From assembly GCA_944387015.1 (NCBI GenBank), contig CALXDH010000015.1, positions 1-59,135 of the forward strand: 59,135 nt of DNA, in the 5' to 3' direction. The notes below the pieces were generated by a model, which worked only from the letters and a program-made list of their open reading frames with translations, did not search any database and was not told the DNA's origin. Shown here piece after piece: positions 52,648 to 59,135 of the stretch. The position numbers and the translations under genes are program-made. Every line of letters begins with the position of its first letter. Positions within the stretch are counted from its first letter, which is position 1. This stretch comes from an uncultured Oscillospiraceae bacterium. GTDB taxonomy: Bacteria; Bacillota; Clostridia; Oscillospirales; Oscillospiraceae.

Positions 52648-52663
52648 GCATTTTTCTGTAGGC

Positions 52664-52698
52664 CCGAAGCCTCCCGGTCATCAGCTGGGAGGCTTCGG
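52664..52698 (+). other. Intercistronic hairpin
   Basis: CCGAAGCCTCCC pairs with GGGAGGCTTCGG (12 bp). No T-tract follows, so it is more likely an RNA-stability or partial-attenuation element between aroM and the aminopeptidase gene. Confidence 0.5.
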
Positions 52699-52741
52699 CA
52701 GCCGATCAATATGACTTTGCCCCTGAAGGAGGATTGAGAAA

Positions 52742-54049
52742 ATGAGACGAGATTACAGCGGCGAACTGCTGCGCTTCATTCAGGAGCACCCCAGCGTCTA
52801 CCATGTGATCGAAGGCCAGCGGCGGATCTTGCTGGAGGCAGGATATGAACAGTTGCTGGAGAGTCGGAACTGGACGCTCCGGGAGGGCGGGAAGTATTTC
52901 CTCACCAGGAACCACTCGGCGCTGATCGCATTTCAGGTCCCCAAAAAGCGTTTCCGCGGTTTTATGCTGATGGCCAGCCACAGCGATTCCCCTGCTCTGA
53001 AGGTCAAGGAGAACCCGGAGATCACGGTAGGGGGACTGTACAAGAAGCTGAATGTGGAGTTGTACGGCGGTGCGCTTTTGGCGCCTTGGCTGGATCGTCC
53101 GCTGTCTGTGGCAGGACGCCTTCTGGTAAGGACGGCTGAGGGAGTGCGGACGCAGTTGGTCAATGTGGACAGAGACCTGCTTTTGATTCCGAGTCTGGCC
53201 ATCCATATGGACAGGAGCGTCAATAGTGGCTATGCGTATAAAGTGCAGCGGGATCTGCTCCCGTTGTATGGAACGGCAGAGGCCCGGGATCTGACAGCTC
53301 TCGCCGCCGAAACCGCCGGGATTTCCCCGGAGTCCGTGATTGGACATGACCTGTTCGTGTACAACCGGCAGGCCCCCAGCATCTGGGGGGCAGACGGGGA
53401 ATTTATGTCCAGTCCGAGACTGGACGATCTGCAGTGTGCCTTCTCCTCCCTGTGCGGCTTCCTGGAGAGCACCCCGGAGGAGAGCCTTCCGGTCCATGTG
53501 GTGTTTGACAACGAGGAGATCGGCTCCTCTACCAAACAGGGGGCTGCTTCCCCCTTCCTGGAAGACACCCTCCGGCGGATTGCGGAGGCGCTGGGCCTGA
53601 CCTTTGGAGAGTATCTGGAAAAGCTGCCCCAGAGTTTCCTGCTTTCAGCCGACAACGCCCACGGGATGCATCCCAATTATGCGGACAAGTGCGATCCGGT
53701 CAACCACCCCAGACTGGGTGGCGGTGTTGTGGTAAAATACAGCGGGAATCAGAAGTATGCTACGGACGCGGTCTCCGCGGCAATTGTCCGTGTTCTGGCG
53801 AAAAAGGCGGGGGTGAAGCTCCAGGTGTTTACCAACCACTCGGATATTCCCGGCGGGACCACTCTGGGGAACATCTCTGTTCAGCATGTCCCTGTCAAGA
53901 CAGCGGATGTGGGAATTGCTCAGCTGGCCATGCACTCGCCCTATGAGACCTGCGGCACTGGCGATACAGCGGAGCTGGTTGGATTGGCCCGAAAACTGTT
54001 TTCATCTTCTCTGGTGGAAAACGGAGACGGGGATTATACGATCGAGTGA
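52742..54049 (+). CDS. apeB: M18-family aminopeptidase (aspartyl aminopeptidase type)
   Basis: 435 residues, usual M18 length. Metal-site motifs are complete: ASHSDSPALKVKEN (His, Asp), FDNEEIGSSTKQGA (Glu-Glu), SADNAHGMHPNY and FTNHSDIPGGTTLGNI. A cytosolic, dodecameric zinc exopeptidase that removes N-terminal Asp/Glu and some other residues. RBS GAAGGAGG. It follows aroM by 94 bp and may complete degradation of imported peptides or dipeptide-like compounds. Confidence 0.94.
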   Translation: MRRDYSGELLRFIQEHPSVYHVIEGQRRILLEAGYEQLLESRNWTLREGGKYFLTRNHSALIAFQVPKKRFRGFMLMASHSDSPALKVKENPEITVGGLYKKLNVELYGGALLAPWLDRPLSVAGRLLVRTAEGVRTQLVNVDRDLLLIPSLAIHMDRSVNSGYAYKVQRDLLPLYGTAEARDLTALAAETAGISPESVIGHDLFVYNRQAPSIWGADGEFMSSPRLDDLQCAFSSLCGFLESTPEESLPVHVVFDNEEIGSSTKQGAASPFLEDTLRRIAEALGLTFGEYLEKLPQSFLLSADNAHGMHPNYADKCDPVNHPRLGGGVVVKYSGNQKYATDAVSAAIVRVLAKKAGVKLQVFTNHSDIPGGTTLGNISVQHVPVKTADVGIAQLAMHSPYETCGTGDTAELVGLARKLFSSSLVENGDGDYTIE

Positions 54050-54149
54050 AAAGCCCATCTCCCTCCCAGGCGCAGGTGGGATCTTGAACGCTGCGGCGGG
54101 ACTGGGGAGGGCTCTGCGCCCTTGGAAAATGAAAAGAAAGGTGAATGCT

Positions 54150-54974
54150 ATGAGTAAAAACGCGACGATCGCACTGGTGCAGATGGACTGCGTCATGCTG
54201 GACAAGGAGGCAAACCTGCAGAAGGCAAAGACCTTTATCGAGCAGGCTGCCCAGCAGCATACCGACCTGATCTGCTTTCCGGAGATGTTCTCAACCGGTT
54301 ACAGTCCCTCTTTGATCGGACCGAAATATATTGAGATGGCCGAGGACCCGGATGGCCCGACATTTTTGTTCCTGTCGGAGCTTGCCAAGAAGCACCGCAT
54401 GTATATCGTCGCTCCCATCGTGCTGAACAGTGAGATCCCGGGCGTGCTTTACAATGGCCTGATCGTGATCTCTAGAGACGGGCAGTTGATGGGCACGTAC
54501 AACAAGACCCACCTGTGGGCAGGGGAGCGCTTCTGGTTCAGAGCCGGAGACCGGTATCCCGTGTTCCACATGGACTTTGGCAAAGTGGGGTTAATGATCT
54601 GCTATGACGGCGGATTCCCGGAGGTTTCCCGTATCCTGGCACTGTCCGGGGCGGAACTGATCCTTTGCCCCAGTGCGTTTCCCATTCGGGACAAGGATAT
54701 GTGGGATACCTATTTCGGCTCCCGTTCTCTGGAAAACTGCTGCTTTGTAGCAGGGATCAATCGCGTTGGAACGGAAGATGACTGCCATATGTTCGGAAAC
54801 AACAAGATCTACAACTACCGTGGGCACCTTTTGGCGGAGGCACCTCTGGATGAGGAGTACCTGTTGGTGCACACTGTGGATCTGGACGATGTGGCCTATC
54901 ACCGGGCAACGGATGTTCCCTATCTGCAGGATCGCCGGGTGGAAACCTATCAAAAGCTCACGGAGATGTATTGA
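54150..54974 (+). CDS. Carbon-nitrogen hydrolase (nitrilase superfamily)
   Basis: 274 residues. The catalytic triad is intact: E45 (CFPEMFSTGY), K119 (YNKTHLW) and C151 (MICYDGGFPE). Members hydrolyse amides, carbamoyl amides or nitriles. ATG 54150 is preceded by AAAGGTG; the upstream open frame lacks a better start. Similar enzymes act as N-carbamoyl-amino-acid or omega-amide hydrolases. With a hydantoin-type carrier and racemase upstream, an N-carbamoyl amino acid amidase role is attractive but not proven. Confidence 0.9.
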   Translation: MSKNATIALVQMDCVMLDKEANLQKAKTFIEQAAQQHTDLICFPEMFSTGYSPSLIGPKYIEMAEDPDGPTFLFLSELAKKHRMYIVAPIVLNSEIPGVLYNGLIVISRDGQLMGTYNKTHLWAGERFWFRAGDRYPVFHMDFGKVGLMICYDGGFPEVSRILALSGAELILCPSAFPIRDKDMWDTYFGSRSLENCCFVAGINRVGTEDDCHMFGNNKIYNYRGHLLAEAPLDEEYLLVHTVDLDDVAYHRATDVPYLQDRRVETYQKLTEMY

Positions 54975-54984
54975 GCAGCTTAAA

Positions 54985-55249
54985 AATCGCGGCTGGGTAA
55001 AATGGCCGGATCGTGCCCTCCGGAGGCCTCTTCCTCTGGGCGGATGACCAGCCTGAGGGCGTGGATACCATGGAGATGTTTAACTTTGTTTTTCAGAAAA
55101 ACATCGCCCGTGTTCCCGGCAAGTTTTTCTGCACGGACGGCAGCGGAAAAAACTCCATTCGACTGAACTTTTCCGCGGTCAGCGAGGAGAAGATCACCCG
55201 GTACATCTCCATCCTTGGTGACTGGATCAACCGGCACCTGGAAAAATAA
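54985..55249 (+). pseudogene. C-terminal remnant of a PLP-dependent aminotransferase
   Basis: The frame reads PSGGLFLWADDQPEGVDTME, then IARVPGKFF, SGKNSIRLNFSAVSEEKI and LGDWINRHLEK, the C-terminal domain of class I/II (2-aminoadipate/MocR-like) aminotransferases, with the carboxylate-binding Arg in IRLNFS. A neighbouring frame holds GWVKWP just upstream, so a frameshift also exists. The rest of the gene is missing, apparently deleted next to the amidase gene. Confidence 0.75.
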
Positions 55250-55264
55250 TCATGATTACAGGCA

Positions 55265-55302
55265 TCGGGCCGGCCCTCCTCTGGGGGCTGGCCCGTTTTG
55301 CG
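55265..55302 (+). terminator. Terminator after the aminotransferase remnant
   Basis: GGGCCGGCCC and GGGGCTGGCCC pair around a short loop and are followed by GTTTTG. Confidence 0.65.
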
Positions 55303-55463
55303 TCCTGACGGTATTCCGGCGGAAACCGCCGGCTTGAAAGCACGGTGGCTTTCTGATCCCCGGCTGCATCCCAGTGCCTTTCGAGCCTTTTTGTCCGCAT
55401 TCCCGAAGAACGCAGGGAGTCAGGACCGAGCCACCAGGAACTCGAGCGCAACAGCCACATGTT

Positions 55464-55533
55464 GCCGCCTGTGTGGACGAAGGCTGGCAAGGACATTTCG
55501 AGGGAGTATCTCCAGAGAGAAAACAGCATGGGA
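55464..55533 (+). repeat. Diverged repeat, copy 2
   Basis: Similar to 47203-47272 (see that entry). Shared blocks: GCCTGTGTGG, GGCTGGC, GTATCTCCAGAG, AAAACAG. In one frame both copies read as GW-G-F-GVSPE-KQ, so the repeat may once have been coding. Confidence 0.65.
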
Positions 55534-55732
55534 AATGGTACCACAGCGGAGGTTTTAAGGGGTAAATCCAACGGTTTCGGTCGGCCAAAAAAGTACTAGA
55601 TAAAGGGAGGTAGTCGCAAAGCGCCCACCTCCCGGTTACAGCGGCCCGCAATGCGGCCCGTGTCAAGGCCTTGCGGGATTTCCCTGCCCCATCGGTCTGG
55701 GTGGTCGATTTTGAGAATTTTCAAAATCAAGG

Positions 55733-55840
55733 TGGTCGGCAGGGGCAGGAACATCTGCTGAAGCTGGCAGACCTGGAGACCGAGTTGCAGGAGGAGATCT
55801 CCCTGGAGAGTTTCCTCTCTGGATTTAAACGGCGCTAGGG
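55733..55840 (+). pseudogene. Fragment of a small unknown protein, copy 2
   Basis: Reads GRQGQEHLLKLADLETELQE then EISLESFLSGFKRR and a stop. Clearly related to 47338-47460. The preceding 55534-55732 has no start with a ribosome site, and contains only inverted repeats (for example around 55710-55730). Confidence 0.5.
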
Positions 55841-55933
55841 ATTGCAGCGGAGCTGGCTCCCTCCTACTCTTTCGATGATGAGGAAGAACAGCGGGCCTGT
55901 GAGTCCCTCCAGCGAAGGAGGAGTGAGTAGTAA

Positions 55934-56863
55934 CGGCGAAGCGATGGGCCAACGGCGAGGGAAACATACGCAAGCGCCTCTACGGCAGGGTACTACAAAA
56001 GAGGGATCGAGCAGTACACCATTCCTCGAATCGGGGCCATCAAGCTGAACAAACTCACCAGCCGGGAAATTCAGAAGCTCTACAAGGGCCTGCTGGAGAA
56101 CGGGCGGACGCGGGAACAGCAGAGGAAAAAGAAACCCGGTCTCAGCGGCTCAACGGTAAGGGGCGTCCACACCATGCTCCACAGCGCCTTGGACAGGGCG
56201 GTGAAAGAGCGACTGCTGATCCGAAATCCCGCCGATAACTGTGTGGTACCCAAGGTCCAGCACCAGGAGATGAAAACACTGCAGCCCGAGGATCTGAAAG
56301 CCTACCTGGACGCAGCAGAACGGCGCGGCGCCCTGCCTATGTTCTATCTGGAGTTGGTCAGCGGCATCCGAAAGGGTGAACTGGTGGCCCTGCGGTGGGA
56401 GAACCTGAATATCGCCGAAAAAACGATCTCCGTCAGCAAGCAGGCCACCAAGGATGAAAACAACAGGCTGATCGTGGCCCGCCCCAAGACAGAGAACCCC
56501 ATCCGACAGATCTCCATCCCACAGGAAGCGGTGGATCTGCTCGTGAGAGAGCACGCCAAGCACCCGGGCAACCCCTGGCTCTTCCCTTCCTCCCGGACCG
56601 GAGCCATGTACCATCCGGACTCGGTGTCTACCCTCCACCAGCGCATTCTGAAGGACGCCGGACTGGAACACCTCCGGTTCCACGATCTCCGGCACACCTT
56701 CGCCACCCTGGCCCTTCAAAACGGCGTAGACATCAAGACCGTGTCCGCTATGCCGGGACACTACGACGCCGGGTTCACCCTCCGCACCTACACCCATACT
56801 ACCCGCCAGAAGCAGGACGAGGCAGCTCAGACCATGGGGAACCTCATGGCGCAGATGAGGTAA
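55934..56863 (+). pseudogene. Decayed tyrosine recombinase (integrase)
   Basis: The frame is open from 55934 to 56863 but has no ATG until 56174; the first ~100 residues (arm-binding domain) are missing or frame-shifted. What remains includes a core-binding domain (LTSREIQKLYKGLLENGRT ... HSALDRAVKERL) and the catalytic domain with Arg (GIRKGELVALRW), Lys (RPKTENP), HxxR (HDLRHTFA), His (MPGH for the usual LGH) and Tyr (RTYTH). It resembles integrases of phages and Tn916-like elements. A terminator follows. No other element genes remain. Confidence 0.8.
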
Positions 56864-56885
56864 ATCCCACCCCCAAAAAGCAGCA

Positions 56886-56936
56886 CAGCGCACCGGACGG
56901 GAAGCCGAACTTCCCCGCCGGTGCGCTGCGTTTTTT
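56886..56936 (+). terminator. Terminator after the integrase remnant
   Basis: CAGCGCACCGG pairs with CCGGTGCGCTG, with an inner GGGAAG/CTTCCC hairpin, followed by CG and six T. Confidence 0.85.
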
Positions 56937-57002
56937 GCGCGGTGTGGGTCACGGTGTGGGTCTAGGTCTAAACGCCTTCTCAAAACAAGAACTTTTTACA
57001 TA

Positions 57003-57034
57003 GCAAAACACCCCGAAAACGATTGTTTTCGGGG
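57003..57034 (-). terminator. Terminator downstream of the tRNA-Thr fragment
   Basis: CCCCGAAAAC (57011-57020) pairs with GTTTTCGGGG (57025-57034). On the minus strand TGTTTT follows. It stands right after the tRNA-Thr 3' fragment, as a tRNA terminator would. Confidence 0.65.
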
Positions 57035-57041
57035 CGTTTCG

Positions 57042-57092
57042 TGGAGCTAGTGGGGTGACTCGAACACCTGACCTGCTGATTACGAATCACTG
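57042..57092 (-). pseudogene. 3' fragment of a tRNA-Thr (possible attachment site)
   Basis: On the minus strand this reads GATTCGTAATC (anticodon arm, CGT), then a T arm with GTTCGAGTC, the acceptor strand CACTAGCT and CCA. The 5' half does not fold as a tRNA. The 3' acceptor part is identical to the intact tRNA-Thr at 57251-57325, while the T and anticodon stems differ. Its place just past an integrase remnant fits a displaced tRNA 3' end (attL or attR). Confidence 0.65.
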
Positions 57093-57210
57093 TTATCTGA
57101 TATGACGAATGGACTACCACGCAAACCCTTTAGCCCCAACGGTTTCAGAGTTCCAACACTCTGATTTTTTGATACCTGACACACTGATTAGGTTTCTTGA
57201 CTAGCTTGAA

Positions 57211-57246
57211 GAAAAAAATTTGCCCTCTTGCTGAAAGAGGGCAAAT
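57211..57246 (-). terminator. Terminator of tRNA-Thr
   Basis: On the minus strand TTTGCCCTCTT pairs with AAGAGGGCAAA around TCAGC and is followed by seven T, starting 5 bp after the tRNA CCA. Confidence 0.9.
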
Positions 57247-57250
57247 CAAG

Positions 57251-57325
57251 TGGAGCTAGTGGTGGGAATCGAACCCACAACCTTCTCATTACGAGTGAGA
57301 TGCTCTGCCATTGAGCCACACTAGC
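57251..57325 (-). tRNA. tRNA-Thr (anticodon CGT)
   Basis: Minus-strand cloverleaf: acceptor GCTAGTG/CACTAGC, D arm with GGCTCAATGGCAGAGC, anticodon stem TCTCA/TGAGA around CTCGTAA (anticodon CGT), T arm GTGGG-TTCGATT-CCCAC, discriminator T and encoded CCA. Confidence 0.95.
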
Positions 57326-57396
57326 GATTGAAAACCACTTGCAATATCATAGCGTATCGCCCTACTTTTGTCAAGAACTATTTGCCTTTTATCGTA

Positions 57397-57423
57397 GCGG
57401 CGGCGAGCGGAGCGAGCCGCCGC
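57397..57423. other. GC-rich hairpin upstream of tRNA-Thr
   Basis: GCGGCGGC (57397-57404) pairs with GCCGCCGC (57416-57423). It stands at the border where the sequence turns AT-rich. No T-tract in a useful place. Confidence 0.4.
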
Positions 57424-57565
57424 TTTCCCCTCTATTTTCTTTCTAGCATTAAGACACTTAAAACTTTAAGGGTATTGTAATAGTCTTTACAATCGTTTTA
57501 CCTAACTATCTTGCTAATTCCGTCATAAAACTTGTTCCATTTATCTTATTTTCTATGTTTCCTTT

Positions 57566-57691
57566 CTACATTTGATACATTTTATAGGCTAAATCTTCTC
57601 CGCTATATCCATTTTCCTTTAATTTGAAGTATAATAGCATTGGTTTTGATACAATATCAGCTATATTTTCATTAGTTTTTGTAGTTTTCAA
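57566..57691 (-). CDS. Small 41-residue ORF, unknown
   Basis: TTG start at 57691 preceded by AAGGAGG with 9-nt spacing, a near-perfect ribosome site, and a near-consensus promoter 32 bp further upstream. The product begins MKTTKTNENIADIVSKPMLL and ends in GEDLAYKMYQM. It is lysine-rich, with an amphipathic helix-like middle, no membrane helix and no family I know. AT-rich codon use differs from the window's GC-rich genes. The strength of both start signals argues that it is translated. Confidence 0.65.
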   Translation of the reverse strand: MKTTKTNENIADIVSKPMLLYFKLKENGYSGEDLAYKMYQM

Positions 57692-57722
57692 GTATTTTCA
57701 CCTCCTTTTTTCTTATATATCT

Positions 57723-57751
57723 ATTATAATATAAAAATTTTTTTGTGGCAA
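57723..57751 (-). promoter_or_regulatory. Promoter of the 41-residue ORF
   Basis: On the minus strand TTGCCA (57746-57751) and TATAAT (57723-57728), 17 bp apart, with an A/T-tract spacer. Confidence 0.75.
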
Positions 57752-58165
57752 GGAAAGCTAATAAGTATAGTTTTTATAGCATCTTTAGATACACTATCCC
57801 AGCTTTGAAAATCCATTGTATTTACTGCCATTTTTTAAGTGCTTTCAGCGGCAGTTTTCAAACCCATTTTTAGCACCCGTAGCGAACAAGTGAAGGGCGC
57901 ACACCGTTACCCCCATACCACCCCCATGAGGCCGAGCGGCACCCCCGCCCCCTCTGGCCTTGTCAATCGTTTCCCCCAGTGGCAGGAACGCAGGGAAGGG
58001 GGGCGGCGGTTTCGGGATATATCACAGTTTGCTTTCTCCAGTCCGCTATTTCGACTGTTTTCCCTATTGCCGGTTAAAAAATGATAGGTCGAGCATAGAC
58101 GATAATAGCGGAAATATTGATTATTAAGTTTCTATATTCTCTATTTATTCCCTTAATCGCTTGAT
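57752..58165. other. Intergenic sequence, no gene recognised
   Basis: AT-rich ends flank a GC-rich, C-rich middle (57890-58010). An 81-codon plus-strand frame from 57839 lacks a ribosome site and looks non-coding. Nothing else recognised. Confidence 0.4.
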
Positions 58166-58244
58166 TTGACTTAAAAAAATTTTTATGTTATACTAATTAC
58201 GAGATATAATATAATAATATAGATATTATGTATTCTTGGGGGCC
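58166..58244 (+). promoter_or_regulatory. Promoter-leader repeat unit 1
   Basis: TTGACT (58166-58171), 17 bp spacer made of an A-tract then a T-tract, TATACT (58189-58194), then GAGATATAATATA and, 70 bp after the -35 box, TTGGGGGCC. A short hairpin TCTTGG-GGG-CCAAGA ends the unit. No ORF with a ribosome site follows. Confidence 0.7.
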
Positions 58245-58301
58245 AAGACTTTCCACACTTTTCTATTTTCTCTTATTTTTTTATACCCCTATTCATTATA
58301 T

Positions 58302-58378
58302 TTGACTTAAAAAAATTTTTGTATTATAATACTTATGAGATATAATATATTATATCCTATTAAGTATTTTTGGGGGCC
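58302..58378 (+). promoter_or_regulatory. Promoter-leader repeat unit 2
   Basis: Near-copy of unit 1, 136 bp downstream: TTGACT (58302-58307), the same A/T-tract spacer of 17 bp, TATAAT (58325-58330), GAGATATAATATA and TTGGGGGCC (58370-58378). Here GGAGGAAAG follows, enclosed by GGGG and CCCC, so a ribosome site may be masked in a hairpin, but the downstream frame is short and unconvincing. Confidence 0.7.
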
Positions 58379-58428
58379 GGAGGAAAGAACCCCTATTTGA
58401 TTTGCCCTTACTTTTTATTTCCCATTTC

Positions 58429-58498
58429 AAAAAAACCTTGCTCTAGGAAAGATAAGTCGGCGGCGCTGAAAGCGCCGCCGACTTATCTTTCCTAGAGC
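58429..58498 (-). terminator. 28-bp perfect hairpin, terminator of the recombinase gene
   Basis: 58440-58467 pairs without mismatch with 58471-58498 around GAA. On the minus strand AAGG and seven T follow (58429-58435), so it can terminate the recombinase transcript, 21 bp after its stop. The stem is far longer than needed for termination. Confidence 0.75.
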
Positions 58499-58519
58499 GG
58501 ATATACTTTACATTATCCA

Positions 58520-59119
58520 TCAGTTATCATTGACTAGCTTATAAAAGGTTGTTCGCTTTGTCCCTGTTAATTCCATAGCCTTTGCCGCTGTTATCTGTCC
58601 GGCTTTCCATTCAGCTATAACTTCGTCCCAGTTTTCCGGCCTCTGCGCTTTCGGCCTCCCCAGCGCAACGCCCTTTTGCTTTGCGGCGGCTATCCCGTCC
58701 GCTTGCCTCTGGCGGATGGTCGTGCGCTCCTGCTCCGCAATCGTCCCCAGCACTTCGATTAGAATGTTGTTCACCATTTCCATGACCCACTCTTGACCGG
58801 CGGGGAAGTCAATCATGGTCGTGGGGAGGTCTATCACCTTTAGCCGGACGCCGTTCTGCTGGAAGTATTGCAGTTCGTTCTTAATGTCGCATTTGTTCCG
58901 GCTTAATCTGTCCAGCGACTTGATAACAAGGGTATCGCCCCGCCGCAACATGGTATTTTTTAACGCTTGATAGCCTTTGCGGTCTAGGTCTTTTCCGCTC
59001 TCCTTATCGGTGATAATATTTCTTTCTTCCACACCGCTTTCCATTAGTGCTATAAGCTGTCTATCTAAATTCTGCTCTTTTGTGCTTACTCTTGCATATC
59101 CCCATGTACGGCTTTCCAT
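58520..59119 (-). CDS. Serine recombinase (resolvase/invertase family)
   Basis: 199 residues, small resolvase type. N-terminal catalytic domain with Ser12 (GYARVSTKEQ), the SLDRLSRN motif and IAEQERTTIRQRQADGI helix; C-terminal helix-turn-helix of about 45 residues (AAKAMELTGTKRTTFYKLVND). It cuts and rejoins DNA for resolution or inversion. ATG 59119 follows GGGAGG. It marks the edge of an AT-rich, foreign-looking segment that continues beyond the window. Its GC content is moderate, unlike the AT-rich DNA beside it. Confidence 0.92.
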   Translation of the reverse strand: MESRTWGYARVSTKEQNLDRQLIALMESGVEERNIITDKESGKDLDRKGYQALKNTMLRRGDTLVIKSLDRLSRNKCDIKNELQYFQQNGVRLKVIDLPTTMIDFPAGQEWVMEMVNNILIEVLGTIAEQERTTIRQRQADGIAAAKQKGVALGRPKAQRPENWDEVIAEWKAGQITAAKAMELTGTKRTTFYKLVNDN

Positions 59120-59135
59120 TTCTTAATCCTCCCTT

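Noticed and set aside
57042-57092. Functional second tRNA-Thr
   Set aside because: Only the anticodon and T arms and the 3' acceptor strand are present; the 5' half cannot form acceptor or D stems.
57839-58084. 81-codon plus-strand frame
   Set aside because: No ribosome site, C-rich low-quality composition, no recognisable motif.
58397-58494. Short frame after GGAGGAAAG in promoter-leader unit 2
   Set aside because: It would start at TTG, run through the 28-bp hairpin and give about 32 residues of implausible sequence.

Overview
The window looks like a chromosomal segment of a moderately high-GC gut Clostridia, most likely Oscillospiraceae-like. The basis is a Bce-type bacitracin/lantibiotic module, an ECF-sigma operon, TRAP and BMP-type transporters, an S-layer-homology (SLH) protein with BspA-like leucine-rich repeats, a choice-of-anchor A protein, tRNA genes with encoded CCA, strong SD sequences and the protein style. 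The species cannot be named from the sequence. Most of the window has uniform GC-rich codon use. The last ~1.7 kb (from about 57,430) becomes markedly AT-rich and holds a serine recombinase, which suggests a recently acquired element.

Layout. 1-600: tRNA-Pro(GGG) on the minus strand, then tRNA-Ser(TGA) and tRNA-Ser(GCT). 617-3,799: two tandem MATE transporters behind an FMN riboswitch with terminator and a near-consensus promoter. 3,880-8,490: a BceRS two-component system followed by a BceAB transporter, with a BceR-type operator between them. 8,685-14,770: purine nucleoside phosphorylase, two nucleoside-type ABC permeases, ATPase, BMP lipoprotein and a Crp/Fnr-family regulator in one minus-strand operon. 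It is divergent from a Gfo/Idh/MocA oxidoreductase and an SDR (15,009-16,836), and two matched GGACA-N2-TGTCC operators lie between them. 17,213-27,210: a catabolic island with an EutH-like transporter, TRAP DctP, SurE, a GldA-like dehydrogenase, an unrecognised probable TIM-barrel protein, an FGGY kinase, a MIF-family tautomerase, TRAP DctM/DctQ and an XRE regulator. 27,735-32,254: ECF sigma factor, membrane protein, ABC ATPase and two ABC-2 permeases, with a sigma-W-like autoregulatory promoter. 32,346-36,311: gene remnants, then an OmpR/histidine kinase operon with two exported proteins. 36,671-37,516: VanY-like carboxypeptidase. 38,106-40,731: glycosyltransferase and a Thr-rich choice-of-anchor A protein, a possible glycosylated spore-surface pair. 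41,177-47,106: a long XRE regulator and a 1,482-residue LRR / papain-like / SLH surface protein. 47,789-54,974: LysR divergent from an NCS1 permease, Asp/Glu-racemase-like protein, DUF1177 protein, AroM, M18 aminopeptidase and a nitrilase-superfamily amidase, a coherent but undescribed scavenging cluster. 55,000-57,325: decayed aminotransferase, decayed tyrosine integrase, a tRNA-Thr 3' fragment and an intact tRNA-Thr(CGT). 57,566-59,119: a 41-codon ORF, two tandem copies of a promoter-leader unit, a 28-bp perfect hairpin and a serine recombinase.

Themes. Many small transport-plus-metabolism modules each carry their own regulator and a readable regulatory site. The most interesting items are the FMN riboswitch over MATE pumps, the mirror-image Crp-type control region, the FGGY/SurE/GldA/MIF/TRAP/EutH cluster, the NCS1-racemase-DUF1177-AroM cluster, the Thr-rich protein next to a glycosyltransferase, and the duplicated promoter-leader units near the recombinase. 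All functional statements are from reading motifs by eye. No database search was possible.
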